A stretch of 64,000 nucleotides of DNA from JAGPDF01 sp964481735 (GCA_964481735.1 CAYZWR010000002.1:1-64000); one strand, 5' to 3'. Positions 48,691-58,015 are shown, numbered from the stretch's first letter. Notes: generated by a model not told the origin, from the letters alone. Program-made: numbers and translations.

Positions 48691-48918
48691 GGAGCGCTCC
48701 TGGCTGCTCGCTCGCCGGGACCGAGGCCCGTCGCGAGGAGCGCTACCTTAACGCTATCCCGGCGCGTGCCGAGCGGTCGCATCGCCATCCCCCTTCGCCG
48801 GGACCCCGCCGGGATCGACTCGCGGCGCCGCGCAAGGAGAACGCCTCGGGGGAACCCGCTGGCTCTCAGATGCCCGCACCCAGGGCGCGGTTTCCGGCCG
48901 CCCTGCCGCAGCGCACGT
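48691..48918. other. Non-coding stretch upstream of the ECF sigma gene
   Basis: This 228-base region lies between the sigma start and the chorismatase stop. It should contain the sigma operon promoter, but I see no convincing -35/-10 pair, hairpin or small gene. Confidence 0.4.
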
Positions 48919-49941
48919 TCAGGCGGCGCGCGCCGGGAGCGCGACGCCTTCGATCTCGAGCAGGAGCTCGGCGCGGCAGATCTCCGCCTCGAGATAGAGC
49001 ACCTGGACCCCGGGGTCGAGGTGGGCGGCGAGCAACTCGCGGATCGTCGGCAGGTTCTCGGGATGCCGGACGTAGACCCGGACGAAGCCGAAGCCGGAGC
49101 GCGCCTCGACCGGGCGCGCGAGATGGGACGCCGCTTCGGCGAAGACCGAATCGATGTTGGTCAGGGTCTCGCCGATCTGGCAGCGCACGCAGCCGCGGTG
49201 CCGGCTCTCGCAGCCGACGATGCTCGCGGTCCCGGAGAGGAAGACGAGGTCCCCCAGCACGCGCGGCGCGACCGTCGCCCGGCTGAACGAGGGCGCTTTC
49301 GGACCGTACGCCGGAGGATAGCGGTAGGCCCGCTCCTGGCGAGGGTTCTCGAGGTGGGTTCCCGGGACGCGTGACGCGGCGAACCAGACGAGCAACTCGT
49401 CGCCGGTGGTGCCGACGGCGGTCGAGGCGGCGAAACGCGCCTCGGCCTCGGCGGTTCCGAAGCGCTCCTCGAAGGCGCGTGCCCGGCCGAGGTTGAAGAG
49501 GCGGTACCGCTCGACCCCGCCCTCCTCGGCGTTGATCTCCGGGAGCAGGTTCCAGACGCGCAAGAGGTTCGGGTAGCCGCGCGCTTCGAGCAGCTCGAGC
49601 AGACCCCGGAAGGTGGCCTCGCTCTCCGCGACCAGCTCGCCGCCCAGGCGGCGGCGCAACGCACCGAACAGCACCTGGTCGTCCTCGCTCCAGACCAGGT
49701 CACCGGAACGGTGGCGCGCCACGGGGCGGTGCGACAGCCAGACCTCGATCCGAGGAGGACCGGCGAGCACTCGATTGGGTGGCGCGACGAGCGGCAGATC
49801 CGCGGGCGCGGCGGCGAATTCCGCTCCGTGGGCGACCAGCAGGAGGGCACGTTCGGCGAGCTCGGGCCAGGCGGCGGCGACCTCGTCTGGCGAAGCGACG
49901 CACAAGGAGAGCAGCGAGGCGAGCGGAGTGATCGGCGGCAT
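48919..49941 (-). CDS. Chorismatase (FkbO/Hyg5/XanB2-type)
   Basis: This 340-residue protein looks like a chorismatase, which cuts chorismate to 3-hydroxybenzoate, 4-hydroxybenzoate or a dihydrodiol. RVWNLLPEINAEEGGVERYRLFNLGRA, AVGTTGDELLVWFAASRVPG, NPRQERAYRYPPAYGPKAPSFSRA and FLSGTASIVGCESRHRG are family blocks; the C-terminal half has the YjgF/RidA-like fold. The ATG at 49941 is preferred because AAGG sits at correct distance, whereas the ATG at 49950 abuts it. No aryl-polyene or polyketide genes are adjacent, so which product it makes is open. Confidence 0.75.
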   Translation of the reverse strand: MPPITPLASLLSLCVASPDEVAAAWPELAERALLLVAHGAEFAAAPADLPLVAPPNRVLAGPPRIEVWLSHRPVARHRSGDLVWSEDDQVLFGALRRRLGGELVAESEATFRGLLELLEARGYPNLLRVWNLLPEINAEEGGVERYRLFNLGRARAFEERFGTAEAEARFAASTAVGTTGDELLVWFAASRVPGTHLENPRQERAYRYPPAYGPKAPSFSRATVAPRVLGDLVFLSGTASIVGCESRHRGCVRCQIGETLTNIDSVFAEAASHLARPVEARSGFGFVRVYVRHPENLPTIRELLAAHLDPGVQVLYLEAEICRAELLLEIEGVALPARAA

Positions 49942-50035
49942 GGCGGGCATCCTTCGCCCGCCGGGAAGTCTATCGCAGCGCCGGTTGCACCCCGTCTCGA
50001 CGAGCTCGCGCGAATCCGCGACCCCGTGCGCCGCG

Positions 50036-50308
50036 CTAACCCAACAGGATGACGGGCAGGTCGGGACGCAGGGCCGCGAGGCCGGCCGCGAGCGCCCGAC
50101 CGTCGTACTCCGGCATCTCCGCGGCGGCGATCAGGAAGTCGATGTCACCAAGCCGCTCCACGAAGCCGCGCCAGGCGGCGAAGCCGCTCGCCACCTCCAC
50201 CACCTCGAGCTGCTGCGCGCGCAGGGTCTTCGCCCATCCGGCCCGGCGGTCTGGGTCACTGTCAGCCAGCAGCACGGTACGGATCGGAGGGTGGCCGGGA
50301 TCGCTCAT
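50036..50308 (-). CDS. Short degenerate response-regulator receiver protein
   Basis: This 90-residue protein has the first half of a receiver fold: TVLLADSDPDRRAGWAKTL with the acidic pair, and DIDFLIAAAEMPEYDGRALAAGL, where the phospho-acceptor aspartate of a normal D-x-x-M-P loop is replaced by alanine. It ends at DLPVILLG, so the conserved lysine and last strand/helix are missing. No frameshift that would restore the rest was seen downstream. It may be a pseudo-receiver or decaying gene. Confidence 0.55.
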   Translation of the reverse strand: MSDPGHPPIRTVLLADSDPDRRAGWAKTLRAQQLEVVEVASGFAAWRGFVERLGDIDFLIAAAEMPEYDGRALAAGLAALRPDLPVILLG

Positions 50309-50360
50309 GGCCAGTTGAGACAGCCCCCGGCGGGTTGCGGAACAGCGCTGGGGGGACGTC

Positions 50361-51710
50361 TCAGGGCGCCCAGCCGCCCGACAGGTCGCCGCTCTCGAAG
50401 CCGTCGTAGAACAGCAGATCGCCGTCCAGCAGCTGGCAGTGGTCGGCCACCGATCCGTCGACGTCGATCAGACGGAGATCCAACCGGTTCCCCTCCACGT
50501 CGATGGCGAGCGAGCCGAGCTGCTCGAGGCCGACCGCGATCGCCGGATGTGGCTCGATCGTCCCGTCGACCCGCGCGCCGTTGCCGGCGACCACGTAGAG
50601 CGTTCCGCCGTGCGCTCCGATCCGCTTGAGGTAGGGGCCGTCCCCCGCCGGATCGCCGTCCCCGTCGTCCAGTCGCATCTCGGGCAGGAAGGTCGCGGAG
50701 GTGCCGTAGTGCCCGTCGAGCAGGTAGGAGCGCTCGTAGCCGTGACTGTGGCCGGCGAGCACCAGGTCGACTCCCGCCGCCTCGAGCCGTGGCAACACCT
50801 GCTCCCTCACCGCTTGCATGCGACCGCCGGAGTCGGCGGGGTCGTCGCTGTCGTGCGAGCCCTTGGTGTAGGGGGGATGATGGAAGAGCACGATCGTCCA
50901 GGGAAGCGCGTTGCGCGCCAGGTCCTCGTCCAGCCAGGCGAGCATCGGGCTCCCCGCAGCCAGGTCGCTCTCCGCCGTGTCGAGCACCACGAGGTGGGCG
51001 GGCGGGTGGTCGAACGAGTAGTAGGCCTCGGTCGCGCTCGCCAGCCCGCCCGCCTCGGCGAACCGCGGCAGGGAGAACAGGTCGAAGAAGGGACCGCTCT
51101 GCGTCGCCGAGTCGGAGGAGATGGCGTCGTGGTTGCCGAGCGCCGGCCAGAGCGCGCTCGCCGCCAGCGTCGCCGGGTAGACCGCGAAGAGCGCCTGCTG
51201 GTACTCCGCCTCGGTTCCCGAAGCGTAGGCGTTGTCGCCGAGCATCAGCCAGAGCTCCGGCGGAGCGCCGCCCGCGAAGGTCGCGTAGCCGTCGCGCACC
51301 GCGAGAGCGCCGGCGGCTCCCGTCCCCGAGTCGCCCAGCACCCAGAACCGTGCCGGCCCGCGGGACCCGGCGCCGGGCGCGGTGCGCAGGCGGTGCGCGA
51401 GGTCGTCGCCAGCGAGCACCTGCGTCGTGCTCCCCACCGCGTAGAAGTAGCTCGTCGCCGGCGCGAGCCCGTGGAGCTCGACCCGGTGCTCGGTCGCGAG
51501 CAGGGGCGAGGAGTACTGCCGGTCGAGCGCCCCCGGCGAGAGGCCCCAAGCCACCCAGGTGTCGGTCGCGACGTCGGTCGTCCAACGCACGACGACGCGA
51601 CTCGCCGAGCTGCGTTGCAGGTAGGGCCCGCGGACGAGATCGACCGCGAGCCCTGGATTCGCCGCGAGCCCGCCGAGGAGCAACGCCACGCCGGTGCGAC
51701 CAAGGCGCAT
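50361..51710 (-). CDS. Secreted purple-acid-phosphatase-like metallophosphoesterase
   Basis: This is a 449-residue protein with a signal peptide (GVALLLGGLAANPGLAV). An N-terminal fibronectin-like domain (SASRVVVRWTTDV) precedes the metallophosphoesterase core: FWVLGDSGTG, LMLGDNAYASG, PALGNHDAIS, TIVLFHHPPYT and LVLAGHSHGYERSY are the five metal-site motifs. The extreme C terminus LFYDGFESGDLSGGW is a tail shared with two other secreted proteins in the window. Its ATG overlaps the SDR stop by one base (TGATG). Confidence 0.85.
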   Translation of the reverse strand: MRLGRTGVALLLGGLAANPGLAVDLVRGPYLQRSSASRVVVRWTTDVATDTWVAWGLSPGALDRQYSSPLLATEHRVELHGLAPATSYFYAVGSTTQVLAGDDLAHRLRTAPGAGSRGPARFWVLGDSGTGAAGALAVRDGYATFAGGAPPELWLMLGDNAYASGTEAEYQQALFAVYPATLAASALWPALGNHDAISSDSATQSGPFFDLFSLPRFAEAGGLASATEAYYSFDHPPAHLVVLDTAESDLAAGSPMLAWLDEDLARNALPWTIVLFHHPPYTKGSHDSDDPADSGGRMQAVREQVLPRLEAAGVDLVLAGHSHGYERSYLLDGHYGTSATFLPEMRLDDGDGDPAGDGPYLKRIGAHGGTLYVVAGNGARVDGTIEPHPAIAVGLEQLGSLAIDVEGNRLDLRLIDVDGSVADHCQLLDGDLLFYDGFESGDLSGGWAP

Positions 51711-52453
51711 CAGAACCCCAGGCGGCGCATCAGCGTGCGCGGCAGCCGGCGCACGACGAGCATGACGAGCGCCCAGATCGCCGGGCTGTAGACCACGGGG
51801 CGTCGGCGATCGATGGCGCGGATCACGTCGGCCGCGACCTGGTCGGGCTCGCCGGCGAATGGGGGCTCCCGGAGGCCCGACGTCATGCCGGTGCGCACAA
51901 AGCCCGGCTTGACCGTGACCACGGTGAGACCGCGCGCGTGGAAGCGATGGTCGAGGCCCTCGAGGTAGCGGGTGAGGCCGGCCTTCGCGGCGCCGTAGAG
52001 GACGACCGGCTTGCGGCCGCGCTCCCCCGCCACCGAGGAGAAGACGCAGAGCGTCCCGCCCCCCTGAGCGAGCAGGCGCTCGCGCGCCCCTTCGCAGAGC
52101 TCCACCGTGCCGGCGAAATCGGCCGCCAGGAGGCGGCGGCGCAGCTCGCCGTCCGACTCCAGGCGCTCCTGCGTCGCGAAGAGCGCCGCGGTGATCACCA
52201 GCGCGTCGACGCGCCCGAGGCGCGACCAGGCGGCGTCGAGCGCCGGCGCGAAGGTCGCCGTCTGCTCGAGGTCGCAGACCGCCCAGCCGGTCGACCCCGC
52301 CGCGCGGTCGTGGCGGATCTCGAGATCGCGCGCCGCGCCCGCGAGGTCCTCCGCCGAGCGGCCGAGCAGGAAGAGCTCGTCGCCGCGCGCCGCGAAGCGC
52401 CGCGCGAGCGCCCGGCCGATCCCCTTCGTCGCGCCGAGCAGGACGACCTTCAC
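51710..52453 (-). CDS. dprE2: Short-chain dehydrogenase, DprE2-like
   Basis: This 247-residue SDR starts at GTG, overlapping the stop of the DprE1-like oxidase as GTGA. VVLLGATKGIGRALARRFAARG binds the cofactor, VFSSVAGERGRKPVVLYGAAKAGL carries the serine and the Tyr-x-x-x-Lys pair, and VTVKPGFVRTGMT follows. A hydrophobic C terminus (PAIWALVMLVVRRLP) fits membrane association. Next to a DprE1-like partner it should complete the two-step epimerisation of polyprenyl-phospho-ribose to arabinose; the specific substrate here is inferred from homology. Confidence 0.75.
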   Translation of the reverse strand: MKVVLLGATKGIGRALARRFAARGDELFLLGRSAEDLAGAARDLEIRHDRAAGSTGWAVCDLEQTATFAPALDAAWSRLGRVDALVITAALFATQERLESDGELRRRLLAADFAGTVELCEGARERLLAQGGGTLCVFSSVAGERGRKPVVLYGAAKAGLTRYLEGLDHRFHARGLTVVTVKPGFVRTGMTSGLREPPFAGEPDQVAADVIRAIDRRRPVVYSPAIWALVMLVVRRLPRTLMRRLGF

Positions 52454-53708
52454 GCGGCGCCTCCCCGCCCGCCGGCCGGGAAGAGACGCGTCGCGAGCGC
52501 GCTGTCGAGCGCGCGCTGCGGATCCCAGCGCTCCCGGACGGCGAGAAACGCCGCCAGGCGCGGCTCGAGCCGCGCGAAGTCGGCCGCCGTGGTGAGCGCG
52601 TCCTTGGCCAGGTAGATGCGCCCCCCCTCCTCGGCGACCTGCGCGTTCAGCCGGGCGACGATCGCCGCGGTGCGGTCGCGCATCGGCAGGTCGATCGCGA
52701 CCGACACGCCGGGGCGGGGGAAGGAGAGCAGCCCTTCGCCTTCCGCGCCGCAGTCCTTGATCACCGAGAGGAAGGAGGTGCCACCGAGGGCGACCAGCGT
52801 CTCGAGGAAGCGGCGGGTCGCTCCGGGCCGCTCCTGCTCCGGCAGCACGCACTGGTACTGGGTGAATCCGCGCCGGCCGTACAGCCGATTCCAGTCCTCC
52901 ATCGCGTCGAGCGGGTAGAAGAAGCGATCGGGCGAGACGAGCGCGCGCCGCGGCCTCCGGGGCGCCGCGCCGAAGAGCACGGCGTTGAACAGCTTGACCC
53001 AGGGCGTCGCGAGCAGCCAACCGGGGAGATCGATCGGCAGGCGGCGGCGCGGCCGTTCGCGGGGGGGCTCGGCCGGCGCCTCCTCGGCCTCGGCCCAGCG
53101 CCCGCAGATGAGGATGCCGCGGCCCAGCCGGCGACCCCGGCGCAGTGTGTCGACCCAGGCGACGGTGTAGGGCCATTCGTCGGCCGCCGCCCGCAGCCCG
53201 GCGAGCAGGGTGTCGAGGTCGCCCAACCGCCGGCGCTCCTCGAGGATCCAAGGCGAGGGGATGCGCTGCAGGGTGAGCTCGACCTCGAGAATGTGGCCGG
53301 TCAGCCCCATGCCCCCGAGCGTGGCGCGGAAGAGATCGGGATGCCGGTCGCGATCGCAGTCGACGACGCGTCCCTCGGCGGTGAGCAAGCGGAGGCTCCG
53401 CACGTGACCGCCGAACGTCCCGTCGCGATGATGGCTCTTGCCGTGGACGTCGGCCGCCACCATGCCACCGAGCGTGACGAAGGCCGTGCCCGGGCTCGCC
53501 GGCGGCCAGAAGCGACGCGGCAGCGCGAAGCCCACCAGCGCGCGCAGCGTCAGGCCGGCTTCGGCGCGCAGGACGCCGGTCGCGGCATCGAAGGCGAGGA
53601 TCCGGTCGGCGAGTCGGGAGCCGGCGACCGCGTTGGCCCCCGGCGCAGGGAGCGACGCGTCACCGTACGAGCGACCGAGCCCCCGGGTCAGCGGCAGGCC
53701 GCGGGCGA
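52450..53708 (-). CDS. dprE1: FAD-dependent oxidase, DprE1-like (5' end lost in assembly gap)
   Basis: About 418 residues are visible. RGLGRSYGD is the FAD-binding loop, GGMVAADVHGKSHHRDGTFG matches the DprE1 stretch around the FAD and active site, and GFTQYQCVLP plus TSFLSVIKDCG the substrate domain. In LSFPRPGVSVAIDLP, alanine takes the place of the cysteine that benzothiazinone drugs modify in mycobacterial DprE1. DprE1 oxidises decaprenyl-phosphoryl-ribose at C2. Roughly the first 50 residues lie in the run of N. Confidence 0.75.
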
Positions 53709-53808
53709 NNNNNNNNNNNNNNNNNNNNNNNNNNNNNNNNNNNNNNNNNNNNNNNNNNNNNNNNNNNNNNNNNNNNNNNNNNNNNNNNNNNNNNNNNNNN
53801 NNNNNNNN
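53709..53808. other. Assembly gap of 100 N
   Basis: Exactly 100 unknown bases, the conventional scaffold-join size, so the true distance is unknown. It cuts the starts of both flanking divergent genes. Confidence 0.98.
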
Positions 53809-54525
53809 CGCTGGCCGGGCGAAGGCATCGTCGAGTGCACCCAGGCTGGTCGGCGCTTCGCCCCGATCGCCGGGGCCTGCCTCTTCCCGATCGACCTGCT
53901 GGCCGAGGGCGAGCTCGTCGTGGCGCGCCGCACCGCCGAAGGTGAAGCGACCCGGCGGTTGAAGATCGCCGACTACCCCTATCCCACCGAGCGGATCACC
54001 GGCGTCGAGGAAAAGTACGTCTCGCCGCCTGCCGGGGAGCTCGCGCGCATCGAGCGCGAGCGACAGGAGGTAGCGGCGCTCTTCCAACGCGTCGGGCCGC
54101 GCCGCTTCGCGCTGCCCCTGGGCGGCCCGCTCGCCGTGCTGCCGGAGGGGGGGCGTTTCGGCGCGCGCCGCGTCTTCAACGGCGAGCCACGCAGCCCGCA
54201 CGGCGGCACCGACTTCCGGGCGGCGAGCGGGACGCCGGTGCTCGCACCTGCCGACGGCGTGGTGGCGCTCGCCGCCGAGCACTACTTCGCCGGGCGAGCG
54301 GTCTACCTCGACCACGGCGACGGCCTGATCAGCATGGCTTTCCATCTCAGCGAGATCCTGGTCCACGACGGCGAGGCGGTAGAACGGGGTCAGACGATCG
54401 GCCGCGTCGGCGCGACCGGCCGGGTCACCGGCCCACATCTCCACTTCGCCCTGCGCTGGCGGGGCGAGCGGATCGACCCGGCGCTGCTACTCGCCTCCCC
54501 CGCGTCGCTGCCCGCGATCGAGTGA
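53809..54525 (+). CDS. M23-family (LytM) peptidase, 5' end missing
   Basis: The visible 238 residues hold a full peptidase domain: PHGGTDFRAASGTPVLAPADGVV (H-x-x-x-D zinc ligands), VYLDHGDGLISMAFHLSEI, and TGPHLHFALRW (H-x-H). It should cut peptide cross-links in peptidoglycan. Ahead of it is a beta-rich region (CLFPIDLLAEGELVVARR, RRLKIADYPYPTERI) typical of M23 proteins with an N-terminal beta domain. The start and any signal peptide are in the gap. Confidence 0.85.
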   Translation, partial: RWPGEGIVECTQAGRRFAPIAGACLFPIDLLAEGELVVARRTAEGEATRRLKIADYPYPTERITGVEEKYVSPPAGELARIERERQEVAALFQRVGPRRFALPLGGPLAVLPEGGRFGARRVFNGEPRSPHGGTDFRAASGTPVLAPADGVVALAAEHYFAGRAVYLDHGDGLISMAFHLSEILVHDGEAVERGQTIGRVGATGRVTGPHLHFALRWRGERIDPALLLASPASLPAIE

Positions 54526-54529
54526 CGGC

Positions 54530-56599
54530 CTACGCTCGAGGCGGGCAGGGATCGCCACCCACGATGGCGCTCCACGCGCAGTAGTCGCCGGACTCGAAGT
54601 CGTCCGCGAAGACGAGGAAGGGGAGGAAAGTCGCCGTCACCCCGCGATCGATCGTCATCGCGAGGCTGCAGGCGCCGCTGCCCGAGCAGTCGCCGCTCCA
54701 GCCGACGAAGAACGCGCCCGCAGCAGGCTGCGCCGCGAGGTCGACCTGGACGGTCTGCTCGTAGGGCTCGCTGCAGTCTCCCGGACAGGCGATGCCCGGC
54801 GGTGCGCTCCCGACCGAGCCGTACGCCTCGCCCTCGACGACCACGGTCAAGGTGCGCAGCAGTTCGAAGCTCGCGGTGACGCTGCGGTCGGCACTCATCG
54901 GAACGCTGCAGGCGCCGCTCCCGGAGCAGTCGCCCGACCAGCCGGCGAAGTAGGCGCCCGCGTCCGCAGCCGGAGTGAGATCGACCGTCAGGTTGAAAAC
55001 GTAGCTCTGGGTGCAGTCCGGCGGGCAGGCGATGCCGACGGGCTCGCTGGTCACCACGCCGGTGCCGCCGCCGTCCAGTGCGATCGTGAGGAGGTGCTCT
55101 TCCGGCGGCACCCCGGCGCGCTCGTAGGCTCCGATGTCGCAATCCTCGACGGCGTCGCCGTCGCCGTCGGTGGGGCGGGGCTCGCCCCGTTGATCGGTGG
55201 GCATGGCGACGTCGCTCGCGCTCACCGGGTCCCAGGCCAGGCAGCCGTTCGTCGGATCGCCGGCGTCGATCGCCGGACTCCCGGCGGCGAGCGGCCGAGT
55301 CGCGGTCGGTCCACCCTCGTCGCCCAGCGCGCCGAGCAGCGGCTCGAGCGGGCTCGCCGCCGTTCCCTCGAGATCGGAACCGCCGAAATCGCCGGCACAG
55401 CCGTTGTTCACCCGGATGAGGTTGTAGCCGTTCGCGATCACGCCGCCGGCCGCGGAGGCGCAGTCGTGCTGACTGCTCGCTCCGCTGTTGCCGGCGAGGA
55501 GCGAGTGCCGGGTCACGATCGCGCCGCTGGTCACCCGCGCGATCCCGCCGCCGGTGCCGTTCGCCGAGTTCCCGGCGACCGTGACGTTGCGCAGCCGCGT
55601 CGTCCCCGCGATCACCGCGAGCCCGCCGCCTTGCGCCGAGGAGCCCGCCGAGGCGGCGCCGATGGCATTGCCCGAGACCGTCACGTTGTTGAGCGTGCAC
55701 TCCGCCTCGCAGAAGAGCCCGCCCGCTTTTCCATCCGCGCCCGAGACGGTCATGAAAGTCGCGCCGTCGCCGCTGGTGTTGCCCGAGAGCGTGCTCTCCT
55801 CCAGCAGGAGCGACCCGCCGGCGAGAATCGCGATGCCACCACCTTCGCCGCCGGGCCCGTTCGGACCGCCCCCGTCCCCGCCGTGGCCGCCGACGAAGGT
55901 CGACCGGCGCACCACGGCCGCGCCAGCGCTCGCCAGGCCGCCGCCCCGCCCGCCCTTGGATCCGTTGCTCGCCGGGAAGTTCGAGGTTGCCGCACCGAGG
56001 CCCGCTCGATCGCCGTCGAAGACCAGCAGCTCCCCAACGAGCTCGCCCGTCGCCGCGACGTAGATTCCGCCCCCGTCGCCGCCGGCCGTCGCCGCGTCGA
56101 GCGGCGCGCTCCAGGCCTGGCAATCTTCGATGCGGCTGGACTCGAGCGTCAGCGCACCGAGCACCTGCACACAGCCGCCGTGCTTGTCGCCGCTCTGGTG
56201 CGCGCGCCCGTCGCGCAGCGTGAGACCCGAGATCGCGACCTCGGCGCCGGCCGCCACGGTGACGACGCGACGCTGCGCGTTACCGGAGACCGCGAGGTCG
56301 GCGGCTCCGGGGCCCACGAGGGTGACGTTCTCCGCGATCACCAGCGGACCGAGCGCCGAGGAGAGGGTGATCGTCCACGGCGGGGAACCGGAGAGCGAGA
56401 AGAGCACCGTGTCGCCGTCCCCCGCCGCGCCGAGCGCCTCGCGCAGCGAACAGTCGCCCGGACTGCAGCTTCCGTCGTTCTCGTCGGCGGTGATGTCGAC
56501 CGTCCAGTCGGCCGCCACCCCGCGAGACGGGATGGCGAGCGCAACTGCGAGGGTCAACAGGCGGAGCGCGAGGGCGGTGACGCGAGGGACAACGGGCAT
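54530..56599 (-). CDS. Secreted CSLREA-domain beta-helix protein with InlB-type repeats
   Basis: This is a 689-residue protein. The ATG at 56599 is preceded by GGAGGAA; an upstream in-frame ATG is discounted. A signal peptide (LLTLAVALAIPSRGVAA) leads to SPGDCSLREALGAAGDGDT, the CSLREA motif, then a right-handed beta-helix (repeats such as SGLTLRDGRAH, LEESTLSGNTSG, NNVTVSGNAI). Two InlB-type repeats follow (GIACPPDCTQSY...GWSGDCSGSGACS and GIACPGDCSEPY...GWSGDCSGSGACS). The end VFADDFESGDYCAWS is the tail shared with two other proteins here. Probably a surface adhesin or glycan-binding protein. Confidence 0.8.
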   Translation of the reverse strand: MPVVPRVTALALRLLTLAVALAIPSRGVAADWTVDITADENDGSCSPGDCSLREALGAAGDGDTVLFSLSGSPPWTITLSSALGPLVIAENVTLVGPGAADLAVSGNAQRRVVTVAAGAEVAISGLTLRDGRAHQSGDKHGGCVQVLGALTLESSRIEDCQAWSAPLDAATAGGDGGGIYVAATGELVGELLVFDGDRAGLGAATSNFPASNGSKGGRGGGLASAGAAVVRRSTFVGGHGGDGGGPNGPGGEGGGIAILAGGSLLLEESTLSGNTSGDGATFMTVSGADGKAGGLFCEAECTLNNVTVSGNAIGAASAGSSAQGGGLAVIAGTTRLRNVTVAGNSANGTGGGIARVTSGAIVTRHSLLAGNSGASSQHDCASAAGGVIANGYNLIRVNNGCAGDFGGSDLEGTAASPLEPLLGALGDEGGPTATRPLAAGSPAIDAGDPTNGCLAWDPVSASDVAMPTDQRGEPRPTDGDGDAVEDCDIGAYERAGVPPEEHLLTIALDGGGTGVVTSEPVGIACPPDCTQSYVFNLTVDLTPAADAGAYFAGWSGDCSGSGACSVPMSADRSVTASFELLRTLTVVVEGEAYGSVGSAPPGIACPGDCSEPYEQTVQVDLAAQPAAGAFFVGWSGDCSGSGACSLAMTIDRGVTATFLPFLVFADDFESGDYCAWSAIVGGDPCPPRA

Positions 56600-56740
56600 G
56601 CGTCTTTCCTCCGCAGCGGGCCCGGCGCGACCGATTCGTCGCGCGGCGGAACGCCGACGGAACCAAAGTAGCATGCCGCGCTGCGAAGGGCTGTGGGGTC
56701 GGGCCGGCCCGCGCCTCGCGTCCCGAGGGCGGCCGTCGGC

Positions 56741-57925
56741 TCAGCCGACGACGGCGAGCGGCGAGGCGAAGGGGCGGTTCTCGGCGGTGAGCGCGTGGCG
56801 GTATCGCGCAGCCAGCTCGGCGGTTTCCGCGCGGGTCACGAAGCGCTCGTAGAGGTTGGTGCGCTGCTTCGGCGCGAAGCCGGCCGAACGGATCAGGTGC
56901 TCCATCTCGTCCTGGCTCATCTTGTAGTGCGCCCCGGCGGCCGAGACGACGTTCTCCTCGATCATGATCGAGCCCATGTCGTCGGCGCCGAAGGCGAGCC
57001 CCAGCTGGCCGATCTTCTTGCCCTGGGTCACCCAGCTCGACTGCAGGTGCTGCACGTTGTCGAGGAAGAGGCGCGACACCGCGAGGTTCTTCAGGTACTC
57101 GTGGGCGTAGACCTCCGGCACCTCCGCCAGGTCGGTGTGCTCGTGCTGGAAGGTCCAGGAGATGAAAGCGGTGAAACCGCCGGTTTCGTCCTGCAGGTCG
57201 CGGACGCGCTGCAGATGCTCGACCCGCGCCGCGAGCTCCTCGCCCATGCCGTACATCATCGTCGCCGTGGTGCGCAGGCCGTTGGCGTGCGCCTGACGCA
57301 TGATGTCGATCCACTCCTCGGGCGAGGCCTTGGGATAGGCCAGCACCTCCTTGCGGATCCTGTCCGACAGCAGCTCGGCGCCGCCTCCCGGAATCGACAT
57401 CAGTCCGGCCTCCTTCAGGCGGGCGATGACGTCGTAGAAGCTCATGCGCTCCTTCTTGGCGATGAACTTCACCTCCGGCGGCGAGAAGCAGTGACGGTGG
57501 ATGGTCGGGTAGTTCTCGCGCAGGTAGGTGACCAGGTCGAGGTAGTACTGCAGCGGCAGCTCGGGGTTGACGCCCCCCTGCAGCAGCACGCCGGTGCCGT
57601 TGAGCGCCAGCGTCTCCTCCACCTTGCGGCCGATCTCCTCGAAGGGCAGCAGGTAGCCCTCGGCGTCCCCCGGCGGGCGGTAGAAGGCGCAGAAGCGGCA
57701 CTTGTAGACGCAGACGTTGGTGTAGTTGATGTTGCGGTCCACGTTGTAGGTCGCGACCTGCGGATCGTTGTGCCGGTTGCGCACCTCGTGGGCCACCAGG
57801 CCGAGCTCGAGCAGCTCGCCGTCGAGCAGCAGCCGGTGCGCGTCGCCCGCCGAAATCCGCCGGCCGGCGAGCGCGTCGTCGAGGATCGCCCGGACCGGGC
57901 GCGAGGCGGGAGCGAGATCCATCAT
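56741..57925 (-). CDS. mqnC: Cyclic dehypoxanthinyl futalosine synthase
   Basis: This 394-residue radical SAM enzyme acts in the futalosine route to menaquinone. NYTNVCVYKCRFCAFYRPPG holds the C-x-x-x-C-x-x-C cluster; TGVLLQGGVNPELPLQYY, GLMSIPGGGAELLSDRIR and TATMMYGMGEE are typical of MqnC rather than of F420 synthase CofH. Two ATG codons in tandem open the gene. No other mqn genes are adjacent. It implies menaquinone-based respiration. Confidence 0.85.
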   Translation of the reverse strand: MMDLAPASRPVRAILDDALAGRRISAGDAHRLLLDGELLELGLVAHEVRNRHNDPQVATYNVDRNINYTNVCVYKCRFCAFYRPPGDAEGYLLPFEEIGRKVEETLALNGTGVLLQGGVNPELPLQYYLDLVTYLRENYPTIHRHCFSPPEVKFIAKKERMSFYDVIARLKEAGLMSIPGGGAELLSDRIRKEVLAYPKASPEEWIDIMRQAHANGLRTTATMMYGMGEELAARVEHLQRVRDLQDETGGFTAFISWTFQHEHTDLAEVPEVYAHEYLKNLAVSRLFLDNVQHLQSSWVTQGKKIGQLGLAFGADDMGSIMIEENVVSAAGAHYKMSQDEMEHLIRSAGFAPKQRTNLYERFVTRAETAELAARYRHALTAENRPFASPLAVVG

Positions 57926-57951
57926 CAGACGGGGGATTCTAGCAGCGCCCC

Positions 57952-57997
57952 GAAGGAGCGGAGGCCCGCCAGGCGGCGGGCCTCCGGGTGCTCCTTC
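57952..57997 (-). terminator. Strong terminator hairpin
   Basis: An 11-base stem GGAGGCCCGCC/GGCGGGCCTCC with a 4-base loop is extended by an 8-base stem GAAGGAGC/GCTCCTTC, with a 4-base bulge on one side. It starts 18 bases after the stop of the secreted protein gene at 58016. Confidence 0.65.
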
Positions 57998-58015
57998 GTG
58001 CCGGCCCGTGCGCGG

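Noticed and set aside
53709..53808. Frames read through the N run
   Set aside because: The sequence is unknown and the gap length is conventional, so no continuous gene can be claimed across it.
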